Shown: piece after piece, positions 44,049-53,120 of the stretch
Layout: each line of letters begins with the position of its first letter
How positions within the stretch are numbered: the first letter of the stretch is position 1
Notes under the pieces: generated by a model
Databases searched by the model: none
Told to the model about the DNA's origin: nothing
What the model saw: only the letters and a program-made list of their open reading frames with translations
Translations under genes and position numbers: made by a program
Assembly (NCBI GenBank): GCA_946411505.1
Contig: CAMKEG010000001.1
Span: 682,001-746,000, forward strand
Source of the DNA: an uncultured Treponema sp.
GTDB taxonomy: Bacteria > Spirochaetota > Spirochaetia > Treponematales > Treponemataceae
Length of the DNA: 64,000 nt
Direction of reading: 5' to 3'

Positions 44049-44874
44049 TTTTTTCCTCCTTAATCATTTTCAAGGCCTTTTCCTTCACGCCAAGAGCCTC
44101 GGCGAGCAATTCAGAAAAGTAAATCACGTCAAGGCCGGATTCGCCCTTGTTCTTAATCAAGTTGTACTTGCAGAGGGGGCAGCTGGTGACCAAAAGCTCG
44201 GCTCCCATGTCCGTGGCGTTGGCCAAGATTTTTTGCGCCCGCTCTTGGGGAATGCTCTTGTCGTCGAACATCGTGTAGGCGCCGCAGCACTCGTTTCGCT
44301 GCGCGTAAATGACCGGAGTGGCGCCGATGGCTTTGATGAAGTCTTCCAAGATTTGCGGATTTTCGGGATCGTCAAATTTCAGGACGTTGGCCGGGCGCAA
44401 AAGCAGGCAGCCGTAGTAGGCGCCGATTTTCTTTCCGGCAAGCGGATTCTTGACGGCGGCCTTGACATTGGCCCAGCCCACCTTGTCGCGAAGGACTTCC
44501 AAAAAGTGGACCACGTTGGCCTCGCCGTGGTATTCGATTCCGTCCTTCTTAAGATAGTTGTTGGCCTTAAAGCTGACGAACTCATTGTTCTGCATGTCTG
44601 CGTTCACTTGCTTAAGAACGTTGTAGCAGGCGGAACAGAGAGTGACCAATTCGCGTCCAGCGTCGCGGGCGGCCGCCAAGGCTCGGACAGAAGAAAGCTT
44701 TTGCGCCACTTCGTCCGCGGCCGTCGGGTAAACGCCGCCGCAACACTGCCATTCAGGAATTTCCTCAAGGGAAAATCCCAAAGCTTCCGCCGAAGCGCGC
44801 GCGTAAGCGTCAAGGTCTTTGGCCTTGTTCTTCAGCGTGCACCCGGGAAAGTATGAATAAGTTGTGTTCTCCAT
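44041..44874 (-). CDS. hdrB: HdrB-type CCG-domain subunit
   Basis: 277 residues with both CCG motifs complete: C12, C44, C45, C80, C83 and C156, C196, C197, C232, C235. In methanogens these bind two non-cubane 4Fe-4S clusters that cleave the CoM-S-S-CoB heterodisulfide. A treponeme has no such cofactors, so the substrate must be another disulfide, or the clusters may relay electrons to the FrdB-like protein. AAGGAAAC precedes the ATG. It follows fumC after 32 bases. Confidence 0.9.
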   Translation of the reverse strand: MENTTYSYFPGCTLKNKAKDLDAYARASAEALGFSLEEIPEWQCCGGVYPTAADEVAQKLSSVRALAAARDAGRELVTLCSACYNVLKQVNADMQNNEFVSFKANNYLKKDGIEYHGEANVVHFLEVLRDKVGWANVKAAVKNPLAGKKIGAYYGCLLLRPANVLKFDDPENPQILEDFIKAIGATPVIYAQRNECCGAYTMFDDKSIPQERAQKILANATDMGAELLVTSCPLCKYNLIKNKGESGLDVIYFSELLAEALGVKEKALKMIKEEKIA

Positions 44875-44906
44875 AAAGTTTCCTTATCTATTGTTTTTTG
44901 TCGTTG

Positions 44907-46298
44907 TCATTTTGGAAACGCCATCGCTTCCGGCTTGAAGACCTTGTCGAACTCGGCGGCCGTCAAGAAGCCCAAGCCGACGCAAGCCTCTTTGAGCGAA
45001 ATGTTTTCGTCAAAAGCCTTGTGGGCGGTCTTGGCCGCGTTCTCGTATCCGATGTAGGGATTGAGAGCGGTGACAAGCATGAGCGAGTTGTAAAGGTTGC
45101 GCTTCATCTTTGCCTTGTCGGCCTTGATTCCAATCGCGCAGTTCTTGTTGAAGCTGAGCATAGCCTCGGCCAAGAGGCGCGCACTTTGGATAAAGTTGTA
45201 GGCGATTACCGGCATGAAAACGTTAAGCTCAAAGTTGCCCTGGCTTGCGGCAAAGCCGATCGCAGCGTCGTTGCCCATAACCTGCACGGCCACCATCGTG
45301 ACGGCCTCGCACTGGGTCGGGTTGACTTTTCCGGGCATGATGGAAGAGCCGGGCTCGTTTTCGGGAATGCGGATTTCTCCAAGGCCGTCGCGAGGTCCTG
45401 AAGCAAGCCAGCGGACGTCGTTGGCAATCTTCATCATGTCGGCGGCCAAAGCCTTTATGGCGCCGTGGGCGAATACCAACTCGTCCTTGCTTGTAAGCGC
45501 GTGGAACTTGTTGGGAGCCGTGGCGAATTTCTTTCCGGTCAACTTTGAGACGCACTCGGCGACCTTTTTACCAAAGCCCTTGGGCGCGTTGAGGCCGGTT
45601 CCGACGGCGGTTCCGCCAAGAGCAAGCTGCTTAAGGTACGGCAAAGAGCTTTCGAGCATTTTGCGGTCGCGCTCAAGGCTGGTTCTCCAGCCTGAGATTT
45701 CCTGGCCGAACGAAATCGGAACCGCGTCCTGCAAGTGGGTGCGGCCGCTCTTTACGATTTTCATGTTTTCTTTTTCAAGCTTCTTGAAAGTTGAAACAAG
45801 AGTGTCGATTGCCGGGAAGAGCTTGTCTTCGATGGCGTATACGGCGGAAATGTGGAGCGCCGTGGGGAAAGTGTCGTTGGACGACTGGCTCATGTTGATG
45901 TCGTCGTTGGGGTGGCAAAGCTTTTTTCCGGCGATTTGATTGGCGCGGTTGGCGATGACCTCGTTGGCGTTCATGTTGCTCTGCGTGCCGCTTCCGGTCT
46001 GCCATACGACCAAGGGGAAGTGCTCGTTGAGCTTTCCTTCAATCACTTCGTCGCAAGCCTTGGAGATGGCCTTGAGCTTTTCGGCGGTCATCTTTTGCGG
46101 CTTAAGAGCGTTGTTGGCCATGGCGGCGGCCTTTTTGAGGTAGCCGAAAGCCTTTGTGATTTCGCGCGGCATAGTCTCGATGCCAACGCCAATCTCAAAG
46201 TTTTCGTGGCTGCGCTCCGTCTGGGCGCCCCAGTACTTGTCGGCGGGAACTTTCATCTCGCCCATTGAATCATGTTCAATCCTGAATTTTTCTGCCAT
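44907..46298 (-). CDS. fumC: Class II fumarate hydratase
   Basis: 463 residues, close to E. coli FumC (467). The class II signature GSSIMPGKVNPTQ is present, with GRTHLQDAVPISFGQE and TGSGTQSNMNANEV. It interconverts malate and fumarate without an iron-sulfur cluster. I chose the ATG at 46298 (AAGGAAAAA upstream); the longer frame has no supporting signal. It lies 23 bases after mdh and feeds fumarate to the reductase encoded at the operon's end. Confidence 0.95.
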   Translation of the reverse strand: MAEKFRIEHDSMGEMKVPADKYWGAQTERSHENFEIGVGIETMPREITKAFGYLKKAAAMANNALKPQKMTAEKLKAISKACDEVIEGKLNEHFPLVVWQTGSGTQSNMNANEVIANRANQIAGKKLCHPNDDINMSQSSNDTFPTALHISAVYAIEDKLFPAIDTLVSTFKKLEKENMKIVKSGRTHLQDAVPISFGQEISGWRTSLERDRKMLESSLPYLKQLALGGTAVGTGLNAPKGFGKKVAECVSKLTGKKFATAPNKFHALTSKDELVFAHGAIKALAADMMKIANDVRWLASGPRDGLGEIRIPENEPGSSIMPGKVNPTQCEAVTMVAVQVMGNDAAIGFAASQGNFELNVFMPVIAYNFIQSARLLAEAMLSFNKNCAIGIKADKAKMKRNLYNSLMLVTALNPYIGYENAAKTAHKAFDENISLKEACVGLGFLTAAEFDKVFKPEAMAFPK

Positions 46299-46321
46299 AG
46301 TTTTTCCTTTTGTCCAGCGGC

Positions 46322-47263
46322 CTAGAAGTTGACCTGCTTGATGACGTCCTTGAGGCATTCGGCCGAGTGGCGCAGCTTTTCGACTTCGTCGTCCGTAAGC
46401 GGAGCTGCGATGTGGCCCTTGATTCCGTTGCAGCCGACCAATGTCGGGATTGAAAGGCAAACGTCCTTGATGCCGTACTCGCCGTTCATCATTGAAGAAA
46501 TCGTCAAGACTGAATCCGTGTGGAAGTTCAAGGCTTCCACCAAGTCGGCCGTTGTGGCCGCGATTCCGTAGTTGGTGAATTTTTTGGCGCCGATGATGAT
46601 TCCGCCAGACTTTCTGATGTAGTCCTCAACATCGTTCTTGTCAAAGTCGGGAAGCTTTTCGCCGGTGAAAGACTTGGCGAAGTTGTCAACCGGAATTGAG
46701 CCGATGTTGGCCAAAGACCACGGAACAAAAGAGGAGTCTCCGTGCTCGCCAAAGACGTAGCCGTGAACGTTTGTCGCGCCTACCTTGTAGGTCTCGGCGA
46801 TGCGGGCGCGGAAGCGGGCCGTGTCAAGCAAAGTTCCGGTTCCGAAAATGCGGTTGGCCGGAATGCCGCTTGTCTTTACGAACTGGTATGTCAAAATGTC
46901 AACAGGATTGGCTACGATTACGTAAAGAGCGTTGGGGCAAGCCTTTGTGACCAAAGGAATGACGCTCTTTGTGATGTCGACGTTGGTCTGGGTAAGGTCA
47001 AGGCGCGACTGGCCGGGCTTTCTTCCCACGCCGGAAGTGAAGATGACGATGTCGGAGCCCTTGGCGTCCTCGTAGTCGCCGTCGCGAACCGAAATCGGGC
47101 CTACAAAAGGCGTGGCCTGGCGGATGTCCATGGCCTCGCCCATCGCCTTTTCCTTGATGATGTCAATGATGACGATTTCTGAAGCCAGCTGTCTCAATGT
47201 AAGGGCGTAAGCTACTGTAGAGCCGACCTGCCCCGCTCCGATGATGGTAATTTTGTTTGCCAT
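46322..47263 (-). CDS. mdh: Malate dehydrogenase of the LDH-like type
   Basis: 313 residues, NAD-specific Rossmann fold (GAGQVGST; Asp34 after beta-2) with catalytic Asp147, Arg150 (LLDTARFR) and His174 (GEHGDSS). The overall sequence resembles L-lactate dehydrogenase, but the specificity loop reads GVGRKPGQSR: Arg81 stands where LDH has Gln102. In Bacillus LDH the Gln102-to-Arg change switches specificity to oxaloacetate/malate, so I call this malate dehydrogenase; the operon context supports it. AGGAG precedes the ATG. It is the first gene of the operon. Confidence 0.87.
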   Translation of the reverse strand: MANKITIIGAGQVGSTVAYALTLRQLASEIVIIDIIKEKAMGEAMDIRQATPFVGPISVRDGDYEDAKGSDIVIFTSGVGRKPGQSRLDLTQTNVDITKSVIPLVTKACPNALYVIVANPVDILTYQFVKTSGIPANRIFGTGTLLDTARFRARIAETYKVGATNVHGYVFGEHGDSSFVPWSLANIGSIPVDNFAKSFTGEKLPDFDKNDVEDYIRKSGGIIIGAKKFTNYGIAATTADLVEALNFHTDSVLTISSMMNGEYGIKDVCLSIPTLVGCNGIKGHIAAPLTDDEVEKLRHSAECLKDVIKQVNF

Positions 47264-47368
47264 AAAAACTCCTGTAAATTCCGATATAGAATTTAATTTT
47301 TGCCAGTTATAGTTTGAACCTATATGTCCAAAGACAAAAAGCCCAAGGATAAAATAAATCCAAATTAA

Positions 47369-47397
47369 AGTATACCCCCATATTCAGATTTTGTTAA
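47369..47397 (-). promoter_or_regulatory. Promoter of the mdh-fumC-hdr-flx-frd operon
   Basis: On the minus strand TTAACA (47397-47392), 17-nt spacer, TATACT (47374-47369). This predicts a leader of about 100 nt before mdh. A further TTGACA at 47411-47406 has no well-spaced -10. The 518-bp gap 47264-47781 also holds AT-rich sequence without a gene and the structured repeat at 47631. Confidence 0.6.
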
Positions 47398-47630
47398 GAA
47401 GGAACTGTCAATATATATGTAGAATTTTAACGAATTTTGCTGAATTTCCGACATTCTGTGAAAAATTTCACTAAAAAACCCAAATAATTAGCATATGCTA
47501 ACCAAAATGCCCGTCATACTCAGCCGCAAATAAAAAAACCGCCCAAAACAGGCGGATTACTGTGATTTCTTTCACAAGCGCAGCGGCTATTGCGGCGCGA
47601 TAATTTTATTAGAATGTCTAACGGTAGAAA

Positions 47631-47757
47631 AATAAAACGCGCGAAGGAGGCGGGCGGTTGGCGGAAACTCTCAGGTTGCGCCTGCCGCGCAAGCGGCAGA
47701 CGTAATATAGTTACAAGGCGCAACCTGCGAGTAGCGACGCTAGCTAGCGGTTCCGCC
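47631..47757. repeat. Structured repeat A, copy 1
   Basis: About 125 bp that match 59216-59340 in inverted orientation. It contains a long-range stem GGTTGCGCC...GGCGCAACC and an inner hairpin TGCCGC-GCAA-GCGGCA. In the other copy the long stem reads TGTTTGCGC...GCGCAAACA, so both sides changed together. That covariation points to a conserved folded structure. Confidence 0.75.
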
Positions 47758-47781
47758 AATCGCACGACGACTGGGAGCGTT

Positions 47782-48108
47782 TCATTCGACTTCAGTCACT
47801 GAACTGATGACGTTAAAGGCGTCCAAAAAGCCTGTGTCGCTGACCGTCTTTTGAGCCTGCGGAGACATGTTCATAAGGTAAAGGCGCTTGCCGGATTCGC
47901 GGCCGTCGTTGAATGCGGCGAACAAGACGCCCATTCCGGTGGAGTCGATTTCAAAAACGTTTGACAAGTCAAGCACCAAGTTGGTTTCTTGGATCGCCGC
48001 GTAAACGCGGTTTTGAAATTCCTGCAAAGTGTATGAGTTTATCGCGCCGTTCAATTCAAGAAGAATGTAGTTGGCGCCCTTCTTTTCAGTTATTGTCAAC
48101 GCTTCCAT
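47782..48108 (-). CDS. STAS-domain anti-sigma-factor antagonist
   Basis: 108 residues, a stand-alone STAS domain like SpoIIAA/RsbV. The phosphorylatable Ser is in IDSTGMGVL. In partner switching an unphosphorylated antagonist binds the kinase/anti-sigma factor; PP2C phosphatases remove the phosphate. Two such phosphatase genes lie upstream on the same strand. No RsbW-like kinase is in the window. GGAGG precedes the ATG. Confidence 0.88.
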   Translation of the reverse strand: MEALTITEKKGANYILLELNGAINSYTLQEFQNRVYAAIQETNLVLDLSNVFEIDSTGMGVLFAAFNDGRESGKRLYLMNMSPQAQKTVSDTGFLDAFNVISSVTEVE

Positions 48109-48229
48109 TCTTAGTTACCTCCATTACAACACGGCTTATTGCCTAGCGCTCGTGAGAGCGCATGTAAATAGTTTCTTCTTTGCAAAACGGCGGGCACGCC
48201 CGACGTATGCGGCTAGCAAACCGTTTTGG

Positions 48230-50437
48230 TCAAGAAACAGTCCCAGCGCCGCTAGCCTCCAATTCGCTGCTCTCGTCGCTTACAGTCTGGCTGTCCTTGT
48301 CAAGGTAGCGGATCATCATTACCGTGATGTCGTCGTCAAGTTCCTTGGCCATAAAGCGCTTTAGGTCGTCAAACAAGAACGAGCACATGCGCATTCCGCT
48401 GTACATATAGTTGTCGGTCATGGACTTCTTTATTCTGTCCTTTCCGTACTGTTCGCCGCGCAGAGAGTGGCTGTTGATGAGGCCCGCGGTTGTAATCGCG
48501 ATTACGTCTCCGGCGTTCATCTTTATTTGCTTGACCTTGAGGAGCGGGCTGATGTCCTTTACAAAGCCAAGAACGTAGCCGTTTCCTTGGATTTCGATGA
48601 CGTTGTTGTAGGCGCGGGTGTACAAAAGCATTGTCGGAATTCCGCAGTTGATGTAATACAAAGTGTCGGTCTCAAAATCCATCAAGCAGAAAATGCCGGC
48701 AAAGAAAGTTCCCTTGGGCAGGCTGAAGCGGATGAACTGGTTGACTTTTGCCACGAGCTTCTTAAAGTCGTGGGTGGAATTGAGGTATGTGCGGATAATC
48801 GACTTCAAGATGACCATGCTCATTGAGGCCGAAATTCCTTTTCCGCTAAGGGCGCCGGTGACAAAAATGTGGCGGGTGTCGGTCAGGCGGATAAGGTCCA
48901 CGAATTCGCCGCCGATGTTGTGGGCGGGAACCATCAAGTAGCCCACGTCCATTTTTGGATTCTCGACGGGATCCATGTTTTCCTGGATTGAGGTGATGAT
49001 TTGCGCCGACATGCGGATTTCGCGGTTTACGGTTCCCACTACGGAGGCGTTGGCGATGTTGGACATGTAGTAGCCGAAAACGAAGAAGTAAGAGTAAAGC
49101 TTGTCGAACACCTGCTTGTCGTAGTCGTCGTAGCTGGCTCCGCCGCGCTTTTCCCCAAGGGCGATTACGCCGACCAAGTGGCGGCCTTCGTTCAAGATAA
49201 TCAAAACTTCCGCTCCAATTGTCTTGAAAAGCGCGTTGATTTCCGCGGACTTTTGCTCAAGCGCGAAAATGCCGTCGGCCTCGTTCTTCATGAAAATGTT
49301 TATGCCCTGCTCGCGAATGGCGTCAAGGCCGGGGTCGTGGGTGTTAAGAGTTGGCTTGGGGCCGCCGCTTGCGAACACGGTGTTCAGCTCGTGGTTGCCG
49401 CCGGCAATCAAAACCTTCATCGAGCCGACATTGGCGCGGTTTTGGAAAATTTCGAAAAGCTTGTTGCAAATGTCGGAAGTTTCGTCGTTGTAGTCAATCG
49501 CCGCCAAGTCCGCCTCAAAGGCCGCGCCGTAACTGGCAGAGCGGAAAGTTGAAAGCTTTGTGAAGGCGGCGGCAACAAGGCGTCCCGCGAAAATCGCCAG
49601 CAAGGCTATCGCAAAGACGACGACGGTGTAGACCGCCTTGGAAGTCGCGTAGAAGGGCCTGAGTCCAACATAGAACAAGGCCGCGAACGCGGAAGGAAGC
49701 GCGTATTTCATGACGTTGACCAGCAAGCCCGAGAAAAGGGTCAGGCTGTCGTATATTTTGTCCTGAACGGAAACGCGCGTCATGAAAGTAACCAAAATGG
49801 CCAAGACTCCCGTATAAAGGGAAATCATCATAGGAAGCATTTGTGAAATATACAAAATCGCGCCGCTTGAAATCCACGCAAAGACAAGCGTTGCCGCGAA
49901 CAAAATCGACCTTTGGAAGGCTTGCCTTGACTTGGCGTTCTCCGCGCAAAGCGTCAAAATCAAGACGCTCATTCCCGGCAAGAAGAAAATGAAAAGCGCG
50001 ATGTAAAGATGAATCCACGTGAACGGGAAGAAATTGGCAAGCTCTCCGCCAAACAAAAGGGAGGCGGAAAAATCAAAGCGGGTGTAGTCAACCACATCGA
50101 TTTTAGAGGCCGAAATGTAAAGGGCCAAAAGTATGAAAAAGGCCTCCAAAAAGGTCATGAACTTATTTCGCTTTACGGCGTTGCTCAAATAATAAAAGGC
50201 GATTACCGTGTAAATCAAGCCGACAAGGAACAGAATCACATGCTCCAAGAAAATCGTGAAACGTTCCGGCCCCCACAAAACCATGAGCATAGTGACGACC
50301 ATCAAAATGGCGCTCGCCGCGGAAAGCAAGACAATGTTGATGAGGGAATTTTCGTTCCTCATGTTCTTTGTGTTGACGTTGAAAGATGCCCAGGTCAAGT
50401 AAAGGGCTATACCAATATTTAGAATTACGTAAATCAT
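48230..50437 (-). CDS. Membrane sensor with degenerate PP2C (SpoIIE-type) domain
   Basis: 735 residues. About eight membrane helices (1-290), a GAF-like region (about 310-460), and a C-terminal SpoIIE/PP2C domain. The metal-binding residues are altered: Glu511 in GGEFVD where Asp is normal, Ala529 in GALSGKG (normally GDxxGxG) and Ala651 in TTAGL (normally xxDGL); only the final DD is kept. It is probably a pseudophosphatase that senses or scaffolds. Its ATG overlaps the stop of the intact phosphatase gene (ATGA), so the two are made together. Confidence 0.8.
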   Translation of the reverse strand: MIYVILNIGIALYLTWASFNVNTKNMRNENSLINIVLLSAASAILMVVTMLMVLWGPERFTIFLEHVILFLVGLIYTVIAFYYLSNAVKRNKFMTFLEAFFILLALYISASKIDVVDYTRFDFSASLLFGGELANFFPFTWIHLYIALFIFFLPGMSVLILTLCAENAKSRQAFQRSILFAATLVFAWISSGAILYISQMLPMMISLYTGVLAILVTFMTRVSVQDKIYDSLTLFSGLLVNVMKYALPSAFAALFYVGLRPFYATSKAVYTVVVFAIALLAIFAGRLVAAAFTKLSTFRSASYGAAFEADLAAIDYNDETSDICNKLFEIFQNRANVGSMKVLIAGGNHELNTVFASGGPKPTLNTHDPGLDAIREQGINIFMKNEADGIFALEQKSAEINALFKTIGAEVLIILNEGRHLVGVIALGEKRGGASYDDYDKQVFDKLYSYFFVFGYYMSNIANASVVGTVNREIRMSAQIITSIQENMDPVENPKMDVGYLMVPAHNIGGEFVDLIRLTDTRHIFVTGALSGKGISASMSMVILKSIIRTYLNSTHDFKKLVAKVNQFIRFSLPKGTFFAGIFCLMDFETDTLYYINCGIPTMLLYTRAYNNVIEIQGNGYVLGFVKDISPLLKVKQIKMNAGDVIAITTAGLINSHSLRGEQYGKDRIKKSMTDNYMYSGMRMCSFLFDDLKRFMAKELDDDITVMMIRYLDKDSQTVSDESSELEASGAGTVS

Positions 50438-51831
50438 CAGCCTACCACCTTTGTAACCATCATTGTAATGTCGTCGTGCAGCTTGTTTTCGCCCTTGTAG
50501 TCAAAAATCAGCTTGACGACGTCGTCGACAAATTCCTGCGGCTGCTTGGCGGCGCTCTTTGTGATGGTCTGCTTGTACAAGTCGGTGTCGCCCAACTCCA
50601 CGCCCTCTTCGTTCATCACTTCCGAAACGCCGTCCGAGGCGAACAAAATCAAGTCGTCGCGGAAAAGGCGCTGCTCGTCCATGTGAACGTTGTCCAAGTC
50701 GATGATTCCGACGACGCCGCAGTTTGAGGAAAGCGGCTTGATTGTGTAGCCGTCCGGCGCCCTGGTTATGATGAGAGGGTCGGACATCGAGGCGTTGACG
50801 TAGCGGATTGTCATTTTTTGCGTGTCGACTACGCTGATGAAGAGAACGGTGTACTTGTCCTGCAGCTTCATGCTCTTAATCGCCTTGTCAATCGCGTACA
50901 CGATGGAAACCAAGTCCTCCTTGTTTTCCATAATCTTCACCGTGTTCATTACCAAGCCCATGATGAGGGCGGCCGGCAAGCCTTTTCCCGAAACGTCTCC
51001 GAGCATCAAGAGGGTCTTGTGGTTGTCTATCGGAAGCGCCGTGTAGTAGTCGCCCGAAACGTTTACAAGCGGACGGAAGTATGCGGCCAAGCGCAGGCGG
51101 TGCGGCTCTGGAAGCTTTTGCGGCAAAAAGAGCTTTTGCGTTTCGGCCAGCTGCTCCCAGTCTTTTGAAAGAGAGGCGATTTCGGAAAGGTTGGCGATTG
51201 TCTCCGCCCTTTTTCTAAAGCGGACAAACTCGTCAAAAAGCTCCTTGTAGATTCCCGTGTCAAAAAGGCGCGTGTAGCGGCAGAAAATGAAAAAATGGTG
51301 CTTGTTGGCGCAAAGGAAAAAGCCTCGCGCCGTCTTGTATGACGAAACTACGCCAAGCTTGTCTCCGATAAAATGGTAGCCGTCCTGCCATGAGGCCGGA
51401 AAGTTTTGGTTTAGCGTGACGACGGTCTTTTTGTCGCTGGTGAGCAAGTCGGTGGAAGAATAAAGAACGTAGTCCTTTTCGGAGTCAATGTACAAAACCG
51501 AGCAGTCGGCCTTACGCTCCAAAATGTTCTTGACTATCTCGTAAAAATCGTCAAGCGAGTAGCAAAAGCGCAAGGCGTCGATGAAAGACTGCATGAACCT
51601 GGTCTCGCCCTTTCGCAGGACATGGTCCTCCAAGGCCGCGTTGACAGCCGAAGCGGCGCTCGACATGATGGTCAAGCTGAACAATAGCAATACAAATTCA
51701 AGGATTATAAAATACGCCCTTTCTATTCCGTCCGTAATCGGAGGAAGTATAAAGCGCGAAACAATCAGAAAAAGCGCCACCGCCAAAAGATTTGAAGCGA
51801 CAAAGACATACAGTTTTTTTATTTTGAGCAT
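50437..51831 (-). CDS. PP2C-type (SpoIIE/RsbU) serine phosphatase
   Basis: 464 residues. Two N-terminal membrane helices, a GAF-like region (about 75-200), a short coiled linker and a SpoIIE domain with intact metal ligands: SGDYYTAL, GDVSGKGLPAALIM, FASDGVSEVM and DDITMMV. It should dephosphorylate the STAS protein encoded downstream and so turn on a partner-switching pathway. It is first in the three-gene module; AGGGGA precedes the ATG. Confidence 0.87.
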   Translation of the reverse strand: MLKIKKLYVFVASNLLAVALFLIVSRFILPPITDGIERAYFIILEFVLLLFSLTIMSSAASAVNAALEDHVLRKGETRFMQSFIDALRFCYSLDDFYEIVKNILERKADCSVLYIDSEKDYVLYSSTDLLTSDKKTVVTLNQNFPASWQDGYHFIGDKLGVVSSYKTARGFFLCANKHHFFIFCRYTRLFDTGIYKELFDEFVRFRKRAETIANLSEIASLSKDWEQLAETQKLFLPQKLPEPHRLRLAAYFRPLVNVSGDYYTALPIDNHKTLLMLGDVSGKGLPAALIMGLVMNTVKIMENKEDLVSIVYAIDKAIKSMKLQDKYTVLFISVVDTQKMTIRYVNASMSDPLIITRAPDGYTIKPLSSNCGVVGIIDLDNVHMDEQRLFRDDLILFASDGVSEVMNEEGVELGDTDLYKQTITKSAAKQPQEFVDDVVKLIFDYKGENKLHDDITMMVTKVVG

Positions 51832-51920
51832 AGAATCCCCTGGAAAATGTTCATACTATTATAACACATTATCGGCAAAAATGGGGAAAAAAAGCGCAAA
51901 AAAAAGCGAACGCCAAAGAA

Positions 51921-53066
51921 CTAGCGGTTCAATTCTGAAAGTTTTAGCAAATCGGGCGTTTTTGTGGCGGCCTCCGCTTCGGCGAAGGCTTCCAAAAGCT
52001 GCTTTTGCTTTGAGTTGAGCTTTGAGGGAATTTGAACCATCACCTTTATGTACAAGTCGCCTTTTCGGGAAGCGGACGCGATGCCCTCCCCTCTTACGCG
52101 CAAGAGCTTTCCGTTTTGGCAGCCGGCGGGAATCGGTATGTCGATTTTGCGGCCGTCAAGGGCGGTTATTGTGACCGTGGCTCCGAGGGCCGCTTGGGTC
52201 ATAGAGATAGGAATCGCGCAATACAAGTCGCTTCCGCTCCGCTCGTAGCAGGCGTCGTTCTGGACATGGACGACGACGACCAAGTCTCCCGGCTGGCCTC
52301 CGTCGCGGCCCGCGTCGCCCTGCTTGGGGATTACGATGCGCTTTCCGTCCTCAATTCCGGCCGGAATCGTAAAGGAAACCACCTTGTTTTCTTTTTGGTA
52401 GCCGGTTCCTCGGCAAACCTTGCAAGGATGTTCTATTATTTGGCCTGTTCCGTGGCACTGGGGACAAGTTTGGGAGACGGCGAAAAAGCCGCTTGAGCGC
52501 CTGATTTGGCCCATGCCGTTGCAGGCGGGGCAAGTCTTTTTTCCGGTGCCTGGCTCGGCGCCAGTTCCGTTGCAAGCCTTGCAGGCGGCGTTGTGGGCAA
52601 AGCGCAAGTCCTTCTTTACGCCAAAAACCGCCTCCTTAAAGGTGATTTCCAAATCGTAGCGAAGGCTGGCGCCGTCGTTGTCGGACTGGCGGCCCCTGGC
52701 GCTTGAGAAGCCTCCCCCAAAGCCGCCGCCAAAAATGTTGTCGAATATGTCTCCAAAGCCGCCGCCCATTCCTCCGAACAAGTCGGAAAAGTCGTGGAAG
52801 GCGTGCGAATACTGCGCCCCGCCGCCTGCGCCCATTCCGTCAAGGCCGGCAAAGCCGTATTGGTCGTAAATCGGGCGCTTTTTGTCGTCTGAAAGGACTT
52901 CGTAGGCTTCGGTGGCCTCCTTGAACTTTTCCTCGGCCTCTTTGTTGCCGGGGTTTCGGTCAGGATGGTATTTTACGGCCAGCTTGCGGTAAGCCCTTTT
53001 GATTTCGTCAATCGAGGCGCTTTTTTCTATTCCCAATACTTCGTAACAATCACGTTTTGCAGACAT
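51921..53066 (-). CDS. dnaJ: Chaperone DnaJ
   Basis: 381 residues: J domain with HPD ([10 protein letters not shown]), a Gly/Phe-rich linker ([10 protein letters not shown]), four CxxCxGxG zinc repeats ([32 protein letters not shown]) and the C-terminal substrate domain. It delivers clients to DnaK. It is separated from dnaK by a 201-nt structured spacer, unlike the tight spacing of other operon genes here. Confidence 0.97.
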   Translation of the reverse strand: MSAKRDCYEVLGIEKSASIDEIKRAYRKLAVKYHPDRNPGNKEAEEKFKEATEAYEVLSDDKKRPIYDQYGFAGLDGMGAGGGAQYSHAFHDFSDLFGGMGGGFGDIFDNIFGGGFGGGFSSARGRQSDNDGASLRYDLEITFKEAVFGVKKDLRFAHNAACKACNGTGAEPGTGKKTCPACNGMGQIRRSSGFFAVSQTCPQCHGTGQIIEHPCKVCRGTGYQKENKVVSFTIPAGIEDGKRIVIPKQGDAGRDGGQPGDLVVVVHVQNDACYERSGSDLYCAIPISMTQAALGATVTITALDGRKIDIPIPAGCQNGKLLRVRGEGIASASRKGDLYIKVMVQIPSKLNSKQKQLLEAFAEAEAATKTPDLLKLSELNR

Positions 53067-53120
53067 ACTTCGCTCGTGCTATTTCATTCTCAACCGTTAC
53101 CGCTTTTTCGAGCGGATTGC

